Shown here one piece after another: positions 12,466 to 26,100 of a stretch of DNA of 64,000 nucleotides. The stretch is from assembly GCA_036768485.1 (NCBI GenBank), contig JAVLUZ010000154.1, positions 30,313,089 to 30,377,088 of the forward strand. Reading direction: 5' to 3'. The DNA is from Mermis nigrescens (Eukaryota; Nematoda; Enoplea; Mermithida; Mermithidae). A model generated the notes under the pieces. The model saw only the letters and a list, made by a program, of their open reading frames with translations, did no database searches and was not told the origin of the DNA. The position numbers were made by a program, and so were the translations under genes. Every line of letters begins with the position of its first letter. Position 1 is the stretch's first letter.

Positions 12466-14424
12466 CAATTTTCGCTTATAAGGTTTCGAGCGTCCTTCAT
12501 GCGCAAGGGGATCAGTACCTACCCATATCAAACGCGCTGGATGAGTTAACCGGGCAAGTAATGCTTGGTGATTTTGAACTGATGGACTATTTTCTGCATA
12601 ATTTTTGAAGACAAGCAGTAATATTGTCGAAATCTTTCATTTATGTGCTGTACGAACTAAAAAATCAGAAATTCTAGCCAGATTAAATGATTTCTGTATT
12701 TTTTAGTATCAAAACTGATATAATGCAGTCAAAATGGACTAAAAATGCTTTTAATAAAGCGGTATTTGCATCCCAAAGCCTTTATTCAGCCCATTTTGAC
12801 CATCCTCGTAATTTGACTAGGCCAAGAAAGCGTGAAAAGCTATTTCACTGTTTTAAGTTTCTGGGATTTTATTCCCGCCCTACCGACCCGACTATTGCAT
12901 TTATGCGTGTAACGGTCTATGATACATCCAAATACACTGTGTCGCAGTTTAAATTCATCACACTTCACACAAAAGTCTTAGTCTGCCATTCCAATCTTTC
13001 CTGATAGTCGCTCGTTTGTCGATTGTTACGATGGTGAGTTGGGCTCTTTACTATGACATTTTAGGAGTTTTTGAAGAATATGATGTGAGCCGATTTTGCG
13101 CCATTCCGGCAGAACTGCCATACAATTGCGCAAAAACGATACTTTGTGTCACTGAAAGACGCGGAAAAAAATAATAAACCAGATCCATACAAAACTCACA
13201 GAGTTACGATACTTCAAACATCATACTTCGACATTCACCATTTTGAGCCACTTTGAGGAATTTTAGCAGTTTATCAAAGGTTTCCAATTTTTACTAATTA
13301 ATAATTTCCTGCCATTTTCAAGGTCGCATATTACCAAAAATGGAGTAACTTAAGAATATGGTACTCTCAGAATACTAAGAAATAAACTTCAGAAAAGCGA
13401 ATTTTTTTTGCTCAGTACTTAGAACATGTTGAAAGAAAGCGCGGAAAAAAATTTCATCCGTCTATGATCAATATCACAAAAGCTACGGGTTTCGTTAATT
13501 AGCCTCTTCTCGACCTAATTATTTGAAGATTCAAACAGCTGAATGCAGAATCACACGCAGATACCCAATTTACGTCGACCTAAGCATCTATACATAGACC
13601 TAAGCATCAATACATCGACCTAAGCATCTATACATCGACCTGAGCGGGAGCGACCTCGACCTAAGCAGCTTAAAACACCTTTTCAGATATACTAAGCCTA
13701 AGCCTAAGTATAATAGAAGCAAAAACTCAGATTTTTGTGTATCTTGTCAAGTAAAACCGAAAAAAACATGCAAAAAAATATGAAAATTTTTTAAATTTTT
13801 TAAAAATTTCAAACAGCTTTTCGCGCCTTTTATATTCTTCTCCTTCATTGCTATGCTTCCTCCCATAAGTTCAGCCCATATTATTTATTTCTGACAAATG
13901 TGTAAGTCCTTGGATCGAGCCGTTTAATCGTCCCACGCAACACTAGTTCTGCTTCTCAAACTGTGAAAACGGGATAAATATCTCACTTCTGTACACTTGA
14001 GGGAGTAAATGCAGAATAATAGTTCCATCAGAAATACGTAAAAATTGGCTTAGAAGTCCGAATTTTTTGCAAAACGTGCTGAAATTCTTCAAATAAGGCG
14101 TGGAAAACAAGCTTGATTGAAATATGACAAATGCTCAACGAAATAGTACGGTTTTACCGCTGAATTCGTGTTTTATGTGATTAAGCACTAGAATATCAAA
14201 TTCATGGTTATATGGTTTACGCTATTTCCGATTTGCTGATGACGAATATACTAATCTTTTTGCTTGAAAATCTTTTTTACGCGTGATATATGCAAATTTA
14301 TTCAAAATTTTGTTCAAACATCTATAATTCGACCTAAATAGCCATATGCCGAGCTAAGCATACTGAAATTCTTCTATTAATAAGTCTAAGACTAAGAAAA
14401 TTACGATTAAATTTTAAAACTGCC
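12466..14424. other. No gene recognised; small tandem repeat at 13575-13675
   Basis: CGACCTAAGCATCTATACAT repeats about four times with variation between about 13575 and 13675. The rest is AT-rich sequence with no supported exon. Confidence 0.4.
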
Positions 14425-14434
14425 TATACTTATG

Positions 14435-16221
14435 GGGGGAAAGTAAAATCCGGAAACGGAATTGGAGACGGAAAAAAATGGGTAAAAGCCGGAAACGAAA
14501 ACAATGGGTAAAAGCAGGAAACGGAAACGGAAACAATGGGTAAAAGCCGGAAACGGAAACGATTCAAAGTGGCGGAATGGGGTTGCCCAGGTAGGGCCCA
14601 TCAGGGTCTACTTCTCAACCTCGTTTCCGCCAAAATTTCCACAACTGGAGGGGGTTTTAGGGGCTCGGAAACGGGATGCCACATTATTCATATGTGAAGC
14701 TGACCCCGGTTCCGTGGGGGTTTCTCCAACCTAAGGGTGATCCAAAGTGGCGGGACCGGGGTTTCCCAAGTAAGGCCCCTCAGGGTCTACACCCCAACCC
14801 CTTTTCCGCCAAAATTTTCACTACTGAAGGGGGTTTAGGGGCTCGGAAACTGGGTACCCCATTATTCATATGTGAATCTGACCCCGTTTCCGTCGGGGGT
14901 TTCTCCGTCCTGTGGGTGGTCCAAAGTGGCGGAAATGGGGTTCCCAAGTAGGGCCCATCAGGGTCTACATCTCCATCCCCATTTTCGCCAAAAATTCCTA
15001 CAACTGAAGGAGGCTTTAGGGGCTCGGAAACGGGGTACCCCTTAATTCATATGTGAATCTGACCCCGGTTCCGTCAGGGGTGTCTCCGCCCTAGGGGCAG
15101 TCCAAAATGGTTGAACCATGGTTCTCCAAGTAGGGCCGATCAGAGTCTACACCTCAACCCCGTTTCCGCTAAAATTTCTACAACTGAAGTGGGGTTTTAG
15201 GGGCTCGGAAACGGGGTGCCACATTATTCAAATGTGAAGCTGACCCCGGTTCCGTCGGGGGTATTTCCGCCCTGGGGGCAGTCCAAAGTGGCGGAACCGG
15301 GGTTCCCCTGAGTAGGGCTTATCAGGGTCAACACCCTCATCCCCATTTCCGCCAAAATTTCTCCAAGTGAAGGGGTTTAGGGCTCGGAACGGGGTGCCAC
15401 ATTATTCAAATGTGAAGCTGACCCCGGATTCCGTCGGGGGTATTTCCGCCCTGGGGGCAGTCCAAGTGGCGGAACCGGGGTTCCCGTAGGCTTATCAGGG
15501 TCAACACTCATCCCCGTTTCCGCCAAAATTTCTCCAAGTGAAGGGGGTTTAGGGTCTCGGAAACGGGGTACCACATTATTCATATGTGAGGCTGACTCCG
15601 GTTCCGTCGGGGGTTTCTCTGCCTTGGGGGCAGTCCAAAGTGGCGGCACTGGGGATGAGGGTGTTGACCCTGATGAGCCCTACTTGGGGAACCCCGGTTC
15701 CGCCACTTTGGACTGCCGCTAGGGCGGAGAAACCCTCGACGGAACCGGGGTCAGCTTCACATATGAATAATGTGGTACCCCGTTTCCGAGCCCCTAACCC
15801 CCCCCCTTCAGTTGGAGAAATTTTGGCGGAAACTGGGTTGGGGGTGTTGAACCTGATGAGCCCTACTTGGGGAACCCGGTTCCGTCACTTTGGACCACCC
15901 CCAGGGCGGAGAAACCCCCGACAGAATCGGGGTCAGCTTCACATATGAATAATGTAGTACCCCTGTTTCCGAGCCCCTAAACCCCCTTCAGTTGTGAAAA
16001 TTTTGGCGGTAACGAGGTTGGGAAGTAGACCCTGATGGGCCCTACTTGGGGAACCACGGTTCCGCCAATTTGGATCGTTTCCGTTTCCAGTTCTGGCTTT
16101 TACCAATTGTTTCCGTTTCCGGCTTTTACCCATTGTTTCCGTTTCCGTTTCCGGCTTTTACCCATTGTTTCCATTTCCGGCTGTTACCCATTGTGTCCGT
16201 TTCCGGATTTTACCCAAACCC
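14435..16221. mobile_element. Foldback element built of tandem repeats, copy 1
   Basis: The outer parts are inverted minisatellites (unit near GGTAAAAGCCGGAAACGGAA) at 14465-14560 and 16075-16215. Inside are ~200-base repeats (GTGGCGGAACCGGGGTTCCC, CATTATTCATATGTGAA, CCGTCGGGGG) that run one way to about 15640 and the opposite way after it. The 10-mer TATACTTATG flanks both ends (14425-14434, 16222-16231). Tandem-repeat TIRs with a 9-10-bp duplication resemble foldback/MULE-like elements. The ORFs inside are repeat translations, not genes. Confidence 0.8.
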
Positions 16222-16231
16222 TATACTTATG

Positions 16232-16722
16232 CAGTTGGATTGTTAACTTTAGAGCCCTATAGCTCCTACAATATAGGACGAATTTTCATGGGACTATTTT
16301 TCCGCGCAAACCATTTCTGCAAGTTTTGTACAATATGCGAAGTACCCAAACTGATTTTTAACAATCTCTGATGGAACCAATGTTCTGCACTTTAGCCCAG
16401 TTGTGAAATCAATTTTTTTGCGGCAATAACTTAATTTGATTGAAAAAAATAGTTGTAAGAACGTTAAGCTATAACAGTTGAGTTCTATCGTTTAATTCTC
16501 ATTCTGGCACGCATAAATACATAAAATATTTTTTTGATTTATCTTCGAATTTACTCAGTTTAATATAAACAGTTTAAAAAAACGGTTATAATGCTATGAT
16601 ATTTTTCCGTTCTTCTGCTTAATTTGCAATAACTTTTCATTGATTTTTTCAAATATTGCTTGATTGACGTCAAATCCGAGTTTTTTATTCATCATTATGG
16701 AAGCTGTATTGATCTTTTTTAA
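16232..16722. other. Upstream flank of the VWA gene
   Basis: AT-rich sequence directly upstream of the first coding exon. No TATA box or initiator can be assigned with confidence. A TAA stop lies in frame right before the ATG at 16723, so coding cannot extend upstream without another exon. Confidence 0.4.
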
Positions 16723-17176
16723 ATGAAGGTTTGGATTTTCTATTTGACAATGGTGATGGTATTGAATAGCTCTTTGACAGCGCTTCGTGGCCCAGAATGC
16801 CAAAAGGTAAAACACGTCCACGTCGCATTCTATGTTGATCTGCAGTACCGACAAGATCGATACTTAACAACCAATATTTTTGATAACCTATGGGATTTTT
16901 TAAGAGAAGCTTCCCAAAATCAATTCGAACTTGGTCTCACTCAAAAAACTTCGCTTGTTACTGTGCTCAGCGTTAGCTATGGTATCTCGTGGTGCTTTTA
17001 TAGTTATTGCGCATATCAAGCAATAGATAATGTTTACTACCGGCTCCAGCTTGGAAACGACTATATGGAATCTTCATTCCCAGAACACATTTCATGGATT
17101 CAATCGGCATGGTGGAATGATTCGACTACAGTTTACATTCCTGGATATGCGTATGTTGCAGAAAAAGTGAACATAA
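16723..17176 (+). CDS. VWA gene exon 1: signal peptide and first half of module 1
   Basis: The start MKVWIFYLTMVMVLNSSLTA has a short basic n-region, a hydrophobic core and a small-residue cleavage region, which fits a signal peptide. The mature part begins near LRGPECQK and enters the first VWA strand (HVHVAFYVD, D39). The metal-site pattern D-x-S-x-S is replaced by D-L-Q-Y-R. The exon ends at AACATAA|GTAAGC in phase 1. From LRGPEC on it is homologous to the 3' halves of exons 4, 7 and 10, which have a Thr-rich linker where this exon has the signal peptide. Confidence 0.75.
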
Positions 17177-20100
17177 GTAAGCTTCATTGACTTTTGAAGA
17201 CCATTATGTGTTTTGAATCGTGAAGTGCGTTAGTTAGAGTCGTGTCTGGGCAGCAGTGGGGATCTGATATTTTAGCGCGAGCGAGAGTTGTAGGTACTCC
17301 CATTCCTTAGCACTAAAAACTACGTCCGGAAATTCATTATTTGCGTGAGGGTTGCGTTTTAAGCTGTTTTTTATATTGTCTATTTTTAGTTAAAATAATT
17401 TTTTGTGGAGAGTTTTTTCAAAAAAATTGCGCAATTTAAGCAATTTCGCCCCAAAAATGATCTTATTAACTTTAACTATAACTTAGTGTCGAGAAATTGG
17501 TGAAATTTAAACAGAAAAGACGTTAAGAGGCTCGAATTACTTCGTTATTTCCTGTATTTGTGCAAGAAGCAAAGCAATTGAAGCATTTTACGCGAAGTGC
17601 AGAAAATTTCTAGAATTCAGGCAAAAGTAGAAGAAAAGTTAAACAAATGCGGCTTTCAGATCGCAAAAGAAGTGCAGAAATGTAATATATTGGAAAAACA
17701 AGTAAAATTACGATGCTGATGACCAAAATCAATGCAAAGTGCATAACCATCCTCTTTTTCTTCAACTGTTTGGAGTTAATGGGGCAGCGGCCGCACCCCC
17801 TGCTGATTCGCCACCTGCTGGACAGTAACTCATTCGACTCGTCCATTGGACGGACCAAGCCAAAAGTTGAACGGGCGAACGGGTTGTTTGGACGGGGTAC
17901 CCTTTCGGCACGTAGCAGGTACGCAAAAATTATTTTTTTAAAATTTTCCCTAAATTTGGTGAAGTACGATATAAAAAATTTTCTTAAATGTGCACCATAA
18001 ATTTTCAAAATATTTTCGGAACTATATGAAATGCACACTTACATGATCGGCACATAAGAAATGACAAGAATGAATAGATTTTAGCTAAAAGCTCTCAAAC
18101 AGCTGCATTTTCTAAATTCGTGCAAAACCACCAAAAATGTTAATTTTGCGCACCTAAAGTCAGAAACATTCCGAGAAATGGTTTACGTTAAAAAATGTCT
18201 CCTCTTTCAACGATACTTAGGTCATTATTACTCCCGCCGTGGTCGTTCTAGTTGCATAAAATTAAAAAAAAACTTTCAGTGCCAAGCATTTCAAAACATT
18301 CATTATCAGCACTTCAGAAATAATCCAAAGAATTCATCTTCGTTAGAAAAAATTAAAAAACTTGCATTTTATCTTATTAGTGCTAAAGGACGAAAAACAC
18401 GAATTCCGTATTAGAAAGAATCTGAATTATTTTGGGAAATAATGTTTTTCAGTTTAATATTTTTTTACACGCGTTATGCAAAAAATTAAATATCGGCCAA
18501 AGTCGTTTGTATGATTTCCAGAATTACCTAACCATATATTCAGCTAGTTCCTTTTCGTTTTATATTATATCGTTTTGATTGCAAAAGGTTCAGAGCTAAG
18601 AGGATACACGCAAAAAACGGTCTTGTACCTGTACTGCTTAGGGTCATCAATTTCTAAGTATCTTTTGAATTCCGGTGGTCCGCCTAAAATATAACATCAC
18701 CTGTCTGGGGGATTATTTCACGAGCGGTTTTTGCATCAGAATGACCTCAAAAATTGATATATTCCCTGAGAAAGCGTAAAAACTGTTCTTAATCCGCAGT
18801 TTCTGATCAATTTCTAGCACGTTATGCTTTTATTTTCATTCCTTTTTTCATCACAATCTTGCACCTTTTCCCCTAGAAAAAGTTTTCCATTTTTCTACTT
18901 TGGATTTCTAAACCCCAAAATGCACCCCCCTCCCACATGCATGTCTGGTCCAGTCCAGACTATCGAAACTTAAATTTCATGAAGTATGAAGTTGTAAAAG
19001 GAATATAAAGTACAGTCAAAGATTTTTCGATCAGAATATACGAATGATGAACACACATGGGCGTAGGGATTGGGATGTGAATCCCCTCCACCAGGCCGAT
19101 TACCCTCGCCCACAGAATTCCATTTCTTATTTTTTTGTTTTTTTAGCAATTTTTTGATGCCAATGAATAGTGCTCGATAAGAAACATTTGAAAATGTTGC
19201 TTTTTTTGTCTAACTGCCATTTTTAAGACCACTTTTTGACCTTTGAAAAAGCTTTCACACCCATTCCCCAGAATTTTGGCGCCGCCCATGTATGGTGATG
19301 AACATACTCTTCCCCTAAATGATAAATTGGGGAGGCGAAATGATGGCTGAAAATGGATAAAAATCGGAAATTTTCATCAAAAGTGCAATATGTGATTGTT
19401 GTCATTATTGCTACACATCCCATGGACCGGTGAAGTTTTTAGTCCCAACACAAGCTCTATTTCCATTATTTGCTAAAACTCCTTCGGAGTCGGTCTGCTT
19501 CCCATTGCGGGGTTGCGAGTTTGCTTAGCCACCAGCACACGCGAAGGTGGGGGGAGTTTTGCATTACTGGGCAATGGACAGAGCTTCGCCCCGTTGCGGC
19601 ATCCAATTTTTAGGTTGGTTGGTTACTTTTCAAACAAGATTGCCTAATTTTAGGATACTCGGATACTGGTCCATATTTAGGATTACTCGGGGGGGGGGTG
19701 GCTAAAATTTTTGAAGTTAGATACCTCGAGAACTATTTGAAGATGGGCTAAAATAAAGGCATTTTTTCCGCATCTTGGCGAGCTTTACACAATGGCGAAG
19801 AAAAACTTTTCAAAAAATTTCGAAAAATTTTCACTTTATTTTATTCTCAAACAAAACAAATTTCTATCGTTTAAACCATCTGTACAAGTGATTTCTCACC
19901 ATTTTTCACCAGCGATTTTGAGCGGGCTTGAAGACAGAAACTATACATGAACAAAAGATTGCGCCGGAATAAATTTATATGTCATTCATGTCATAAATCA
20001 AATTTGACCAGTTTTGATCGAATAGAAGACAGAAGCTATAGATAAACGATGAATTCGGCGCAAGGCGCCGGGAAAAACTTCATGTTTTTCATATCATACC

Positions 20101-23100
20101 TTAAAATTGATCGGTTTTGAGCAGTTTAGAAGATAAAAACTACACCTGAACAATAACCCCTGCGCGAAGCGCCGAAAAAATTGACATACTCTCGATGTCT
20201 AATTCAAATTTGAGTGAATTTGTGCGGTTTAGAAGACCAAAACTATATACACTATAAACAATAAATTCAGCGCGAAGCGCCCGGAAAATTTGCGTTTTCT
20301 TGCTCAAAATTACCTCAAAAACCTATTTTGGCGATGTTTTAGACGCAATTCAGGAATTTATCATTTTTTCTTTTGTGAGACACTTATGATTTCAAAAAAA
20401 TTCCATTTTGGAGAGAAGGCGGTCCGCCCTGGACAAGGGCCTGCTTGGATATCGTAGAAAATTAGTATACGCAATAATAATAGCATTTTCAGCAATTCTT
20501 TGCAAGAAATTTTCAATGGACAAGAATAATGGCAAATAAATCAAAATTTAATGCTCAATTTCTTAGTCAGACATAAAAATATATGATTAAATTAAGTTCA
20601 CAGCTGATGTCTCAATATGTGAGTCGTAAGGCCGAAACTGGACCTTTGATGAATTCGTAAATTTTTGTCAATGATTATTAGGGATCGATCGGAGCTCTAG
20701 TTCTGGCTCTGGCTTCTCCTGCTGTTTTTAGATTCCTAGCCTCCAGCAAACGAAAAACGAAAAAGTTGCAGGAGCACGATTTTTAACACCACTATATTGC
20801 AGGTTGCCCCATGCTGATAAAAATTTCAGCCATTAGCACGACTTCCTTACGGATACAAAGTCCTTTTTGGGCAAAAGTGTAGTAATTTTTACGCTTTTTT
20901 AAAGTATTTTTCAGCAAACATCCCAAGAAATTTTCGGCGCTTTACGCTGAGTATTATACTGTTTATTTAGCCCCAACTGCACGATTTAAACACTTCACAG
21001 TCAATCTTGTAATCTAAATGGTTATGCATTTTTCTCGTCTATTTGCTTAAAGGTTTCCAGCATAAAATAATTTACTTTCAGACAACTTCGCATTGTTTTT
21101 GCTCTTTGAAAACAAAATTAGATTCCTCATGTTTTTTATTATTCAATTCATACAAAGCGCACTAGCGTCTGTTGTCAGATTAAATATGGCAACCGCCTTT
21201 TCATTTCTGATGTGGTAATAGATACGAAAGTGTCAGCTTTCTGCGTCCACTAAGGCTGTCTTTTTTAAGAGTAAAGTTGCCTGGTTCCTGAAAAAGGTTG
21301 CCCGTTTCATTAAAGTTGCCTCCTTCAAGGTTCCCTGGTTCCTTAAAAATGGTAGCCTGGTTTTAGAATAAAAAGTTGTCCGCTTTCTAAACAAGGTTGC
21401 CTGGTTCTTGAGAAAAGGTTGTCTGATTCGAGAAAAAGGTTGTCTGGTCCCTGAAAAAAGTTGCATGGTCTGTTCTCAAAAAAGGTTGCCTGGTTCCTGC
21501 AAAAAGGTTGCCTACTTCGTTAAAAAGGTTGCCTGGCTCGTGAATAAGGTTGCCTGGTACCTTAAAAAAGTTACTTGGTACCTGAATAAGGTTGTCTGCT
21601 TCTATAAAAAGGTTTTTCGATCCTCAACAAATGTTAGCTGCTCCCTTAAAAAGGTTGGTCGGTTACCAAAAAACGTTGATTGCTCCCATTTAAAGGTTGA
21701 TCGGTTCGCAAAAAAGGTTGGTTGCTTCCTTAAAGAGGTGTTGGTTCCCAGAAAAAGGTTGCCTGTACCCATTAAGAGGTAGATCCATAAAAAGGTTGGC
21801 CGGTTCCCAAAAACGGTTGGTCGGTTGCCAAAAAAGCTTGATTGGTTAGCAAAAAAGGTTGGTCGGTTTCCAAATATGGTTATATACCTGCTCCAATTAG
21901 AAAGGTTGGTCGGTTCCCAAAAAAGGTAGGCAACTTCCATAAAAAGCTTAGCCGGTTCCCAAAATACGGTTGATCGGCTCCCAAAAAGGTTGGCAACCTC
22001 CATAAAAAGGTTAGCCGGTTCCCAAAAATGGTTGGTCGGTTGCTAGAAATAGTGGGCTTGTCCCTTAAAGAGGTTGGTCGGTTTCCAAAAAAATTGCCTG
22101 CTCCCATTAAAAGCTTGGTCGGTTCGCAAAAAAAAGGTGGTCTGCTCCCTCAAAAAAGTTGACTGCTTCTATAAAAAAGTTGGTCGGTCTCCAAAAAAAG
22201 TTGCCTGCTTCTTAAAAAGGGTTATCTGGAGTTGTCATGCACTTTAGAAAGGTTATTTGGTGCATAGGTAGCATATGTAGTTTGGTCATTTGCTTCAAAA
22301 GTCGTTATATTTAGACTGTCAATCGAAATTTAGCATGTATCTATACCCATGTACAAAACACAGCCCCCATCCCAGAGACCCTTCGCCCTATTGCAGGATT
22401 GGTCCGACCCATTGCAGGTTGAGGGCAATATGGGGCATTGCCCAGGTATGGAGTTAGGGGTAAGCACCTCTCTGAAGGCTGAATACCTTCCCTGTCAGAA
22501 ACCAAAACACCCCCCAGTATTCAATTTTTGAAATTTTGTTTTGTTTTTCCGCAATGTTTTGATGCCAATGGATAGTGCTCGATGAGTAACGTTGAAAATT
22601 GGTGTTTTCCACCATACCACCTTATTTAGGACCATTTTTGTACCATTGAAAAATCTTGCGCCCCTCCAAAATTTAGATGTTGCCCATGTATGGCCACCAG
22701 GGTCAAGTTACTTGACCCTGAATTTACCCTACGCCCATGTATGCTACATAATATTCAGAAAGCACTTAAAATAGTTGCAGGGCCGACAAGCGAAGTCAAG
22801 GTTTCTGACATGTGAGTGCATCATTCAAAAAGTGATTTGCATCAAATTGAGTGTTTCTTTTCCACACAAAAATAACTATGATTATCTCTCTAAAGCTTCA
22901 CTGCACAGTGCTTATTATATCGAAATTAAAGGCATTTCAGATGTCATTCAATTGAGGACAGATCCACTGGGCGCTTTGTTTTTTGCCCACCCTTTATATG
23001 CAATAAAAGCTGACAAACTCTTAAATGGGAATTTACAAATAGTCGAAAAAATGATGTTACTTTAGAATTATGCGAAACTATGTTCCAGCTAGGGTATCTC

Positions 23101-26100
23101 AAGTTAGCTTTCTATATCTCAAAAATCCGAAATATTATTGTTTGCTTTCAGTTATTACGACAGGATTTAGGAACAGTTTGGCAATAGCTAAAGGTCATAA
23201 CAAGAACTTGGGCAACATGACGAATTTCATGATTTTGCTGAATGAACAAGGTGAGTTTCTTTCCATATTGTTTTTACGTATCATAGCAACACAAAAACGC
23301 AAAGACTACCACCTATATGCAGTAGTATGGAGGGGGTCACAATCGTAAAATTGGGGGTACCGCTATGCTATAATGTGGGGACAGGCCGCTTATCTTTTGT
23401 ACACGGGGGTACCACTTTTTAACCTGCTTGTTGGGCCGTTTAATGCATAATAGATTGAAACATGATTATAATAGCCTATAAACAAACATAATTAGGTAGT
23501 AATATCGCACATTGACTCTGTGATGCAATCGTAATATCTCGCATTGGCTGAGCAGTGTGACGCATATTGCGCATCTTGGCAAAGCATTCTTCTTGCTATT
23601 TGATGTCCGTAATATTGCGCATTGGCAGCCCGGTGCATACAATTCTTTCAGGATTTCAGCCCCAATGTTTTGTAGACAGTAATTCAGATCATTTAGTCAA
23701 ACAGCGTTTAGAACATCTGGAAAAAATTCAAAAGGCGCAAAGTGCCATTCTTTTATCAACATTCCAACATGTTTTTGAGGCTCTTGATGCAAAAATAAGC
23801 ACTAGTGAAGCATAATTCAAGAAGCAAGAAGCCGATGTTAGATGAGAAAAGGCTTACTCAATAAATTGATTCGAACTAAAACTAAGTTGCATAGATATTG
23901 CACTCAACTTATGTGTCTCGTATTCAATTTGGGAAAATATAATGCGAATTTAATTAAATGCAATATATTTCCTGCAATCATTCAACAAGTGCGGAGTGAT
24001 CCTGAAAACAACACATGTCAAAAAACAATTCTACAAAACGGCCAACTCTTTGCTTGTCAACTAGCATTTTTAAGTTTCTTAATGTTAGTACTAATGTTGC
24101 ACCTGGTTTTAGTTCAGATGTGTCCATGATAGTGATCGACTGGAGATCCGGCCATTTTTTCCGCTCCAGGGCCCATTGCACCAAACTAGGAGTGTCGGAT
24201 TAAGGAGTAAAGGTGCAAATTTGGGTTGCATCATCTAGGAGCTAGGAGTCTCCTGAATCAGGAGTGTAGGAGTACGATTTGGAGCAAAGAGGGTGTTTTA
24301 GGGGCAACTTAAGGAGTAATTTTCAATTTGGGTTGCACCACGTTTTGGCCTGTTTTTTAATGAGTAAATTAACTCCTGATCTTTGTACAAAATGTAAGGA
24401 GTGTCTGTTCTTTCCTAAAGCTGTTGGTTGTATTGAATTGGTATTTTTTGACTGCGATGGACAGCAGTAATAGTGATGATGAAATTATTGAAGAAATACG
24501 CCAAAAAAGAGTCTGCAAGCAGCGTATTAATTTTGATGTTGACTATTTCGAAGAAAGTTTTTGACTGTTGCGGCAAACAATGGAATGTGTTTACTTGATA
24601 ATTGGACGGTTTTTACAGTCAAAAAATTACACACGGCACTTTCTCAAAAGCAACAGATTTTATCAGCTCTAAGATTCTTAGCACTGGAGGATTTAAGGAT
24701 AATTGTTGGTGATGCTCTGGATTTGCATAAGTCTACTGTTTGTCGGAAAATTCGATCTGTTGTATAGCTTATTAATGAAATTAATGAATTTATTTGACAT
24801 ACAGTCGTAAATTTTCCAAATAGCTTGGCTGAGTTGACTGAAAACGCTCGAAAATTTATGGATATTGCGGGCATCCCGTCTAAATCCTAGAAACTCTCCT
24901 AAAATTACTCCTAAAATTACTCCTAGTTAGAGTGAAGAATGTTTACTCCTAGAAAGCATGAAAAAATTACGCCTAGGTTAGGAGTCAGTGGTGCGACCCT
25001 ATTAAGGAGACTCCTGAGCATACATGATCTTGGGGGGTTTCATCCCTCGCAGAATCATTTTTCACCCCCCCTGCAAAAAAATTTTCAACCCCCAGAATTT
25101 GCGATTTTTCAAAAGTTTCCTAAACTTACCTGAAAATTGGTAGAAAAAGTGTCTTTTTAAGGGTTTTTGGCTATCTATTTGCTCAAAATCGCCAAATTCT
25201 CGGCGCTTCGCGCCACGTATTCATGTTTTAAGCGATATATTTGTCAATTTATTCCACTTTTTTTGAAATTTTTTTTTCATGATTTCATGCTCTAGAAGGA
25301 TAGAGTATCGTCAGAAACGCCAAAAAACGATGTTTTTTAACGCGTACCGGCCATTTTTGGGTCCAAAAAAGGCACTTTAGGTTTTCACCCCCTCAGAATT
25401 CCCATGCTGTGCATGTATGCTCCAGAGCCAGGAGTAAATTTACTCCTTACTCCCAGTGGCGGATCTAGGATTTTCCTAAGGGGGGGGGGCGGTACCCCTA
25501 AGGGGGGGGGGCGGAACCCTGACTTGGGCGGAAAAATTAGCCGTTTTGACCCGAAAATCGCCAAAAATCGCTCAAAAATCTTTAATTTTTCGCATTTTTT
25601 TGGGCCAATGGGGGGCGGCCGCCCACCCCCGCCCCCCCCCTAAATCCGCCCCTGCTTACTCCTAACTCCTGCACTCCTAGTTTGGTGCAATGGGCCCCAG
25701 TGCTCCGGCCAGAACACATCCAAAAATCGGATAGGCCGTAGAATTTTTTCCGTTTTTTGCATAGTGACCAAACGTACTAATTGCTGACATTATGCACATT
25801 AAATTTAGTCATAGCAGAATACAATAGCAGAAAAAGGAAATAGCACCAAACAAAGTGTTTATCACCACTATGAAAGTAAAATATTCATTTTTAGAAGGAA
25901 AGAAAATTACTCTATTGATCAATTCATGCAATTGCTGTGAAAATCGCTGCAGGAAATCATATTAACACTGGATTTCAGAGTATCATAATATGCAGCCTGG
26001 CCTGCACTGCACATGCTATACTGATTTTCCAGATAATGTTGCTGTCCATTCTGTACTCATATTCGCGGTTCACTGAACATAGTATATTTGTAACATAACT

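Larger units (their letters stand above)
19561..22449. mobile_element. hAT-like element, 2.9 kb, present only in unit 1
   Basis: Inverted ends ATTACTGGGCAATG and CATTGCCCAGGTAT. Flanks GGAGTTTT and GGAGTTAG agree at 6 of 8 bases, and other units have a single GGAGTTAG at the empty site. The body holds a ~115-bp tandem repeat and a ~21-bp minisatellite. No transposase frame was recognised, so it is non-autonomous. Confidence 0.7.
19536..22692. mobile_element. Family-A MITE split by a later hAT-like insertion
   Basis: The left part (19536-19560, from CACACGCGAAGG) and the right part (22458-22692, ending TTGCCCATGTATG) are contiguous in the other units (39829-40085, 43481-43748, 50911-51170). 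The interruption is the 2.9-kb element at 19561-22449. Confidence 0.7.
17177..22780 (+). other. Intron 1 of the VWA gene
   Basis: Homologous to the introns after exons 4, 7 and 10. It keeps the long version (about 17400-19440), which units 2 and 3 have partly lost. The sequence TTTAACTATAAC at about 17470 is the empty site for the foldback element that fills the unit-4 intron at 46069. It contains MITE A copies at 19052-19294 and 19536-22692; the latter is split by a 2.9-kb hAT-like element. Confidence 0.65.
24170..25697 (+). mobile_element. PIF/Harbinger derivative, 1.5 kb, nested in the hAT-like element
   Basis: Inverted ends GGGCCCATTGCACCAAACTA (about 25 bp in all, through AGGAGTG), and a CAG trinucleotide outside each end as expected for Harbinger target duplications (one base of ambiguity at the left end). 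AGGAGT/ACTCCT repeats fill the subterminal zones. It carries a transposase remnant. It encloses a family-B MITE and a GGCGGATCTAGG-type MITE. Confidence 0.8.

Noticed and set aside
21602..22107. ORFs of 75-133 codons at 21.2-22.1 kb
   Set aside because: They translate the 21-bp minisatellite on both strands.
22775..23065. A phase-0 coding exon across 22781-23062
   Set aside because: It is open in unit 1 but frameshifted in units 2-4, and the variable base in its first 31 nt is silent only in the alternative phase-1 frame that ends at GTGAGT/GTGACT.
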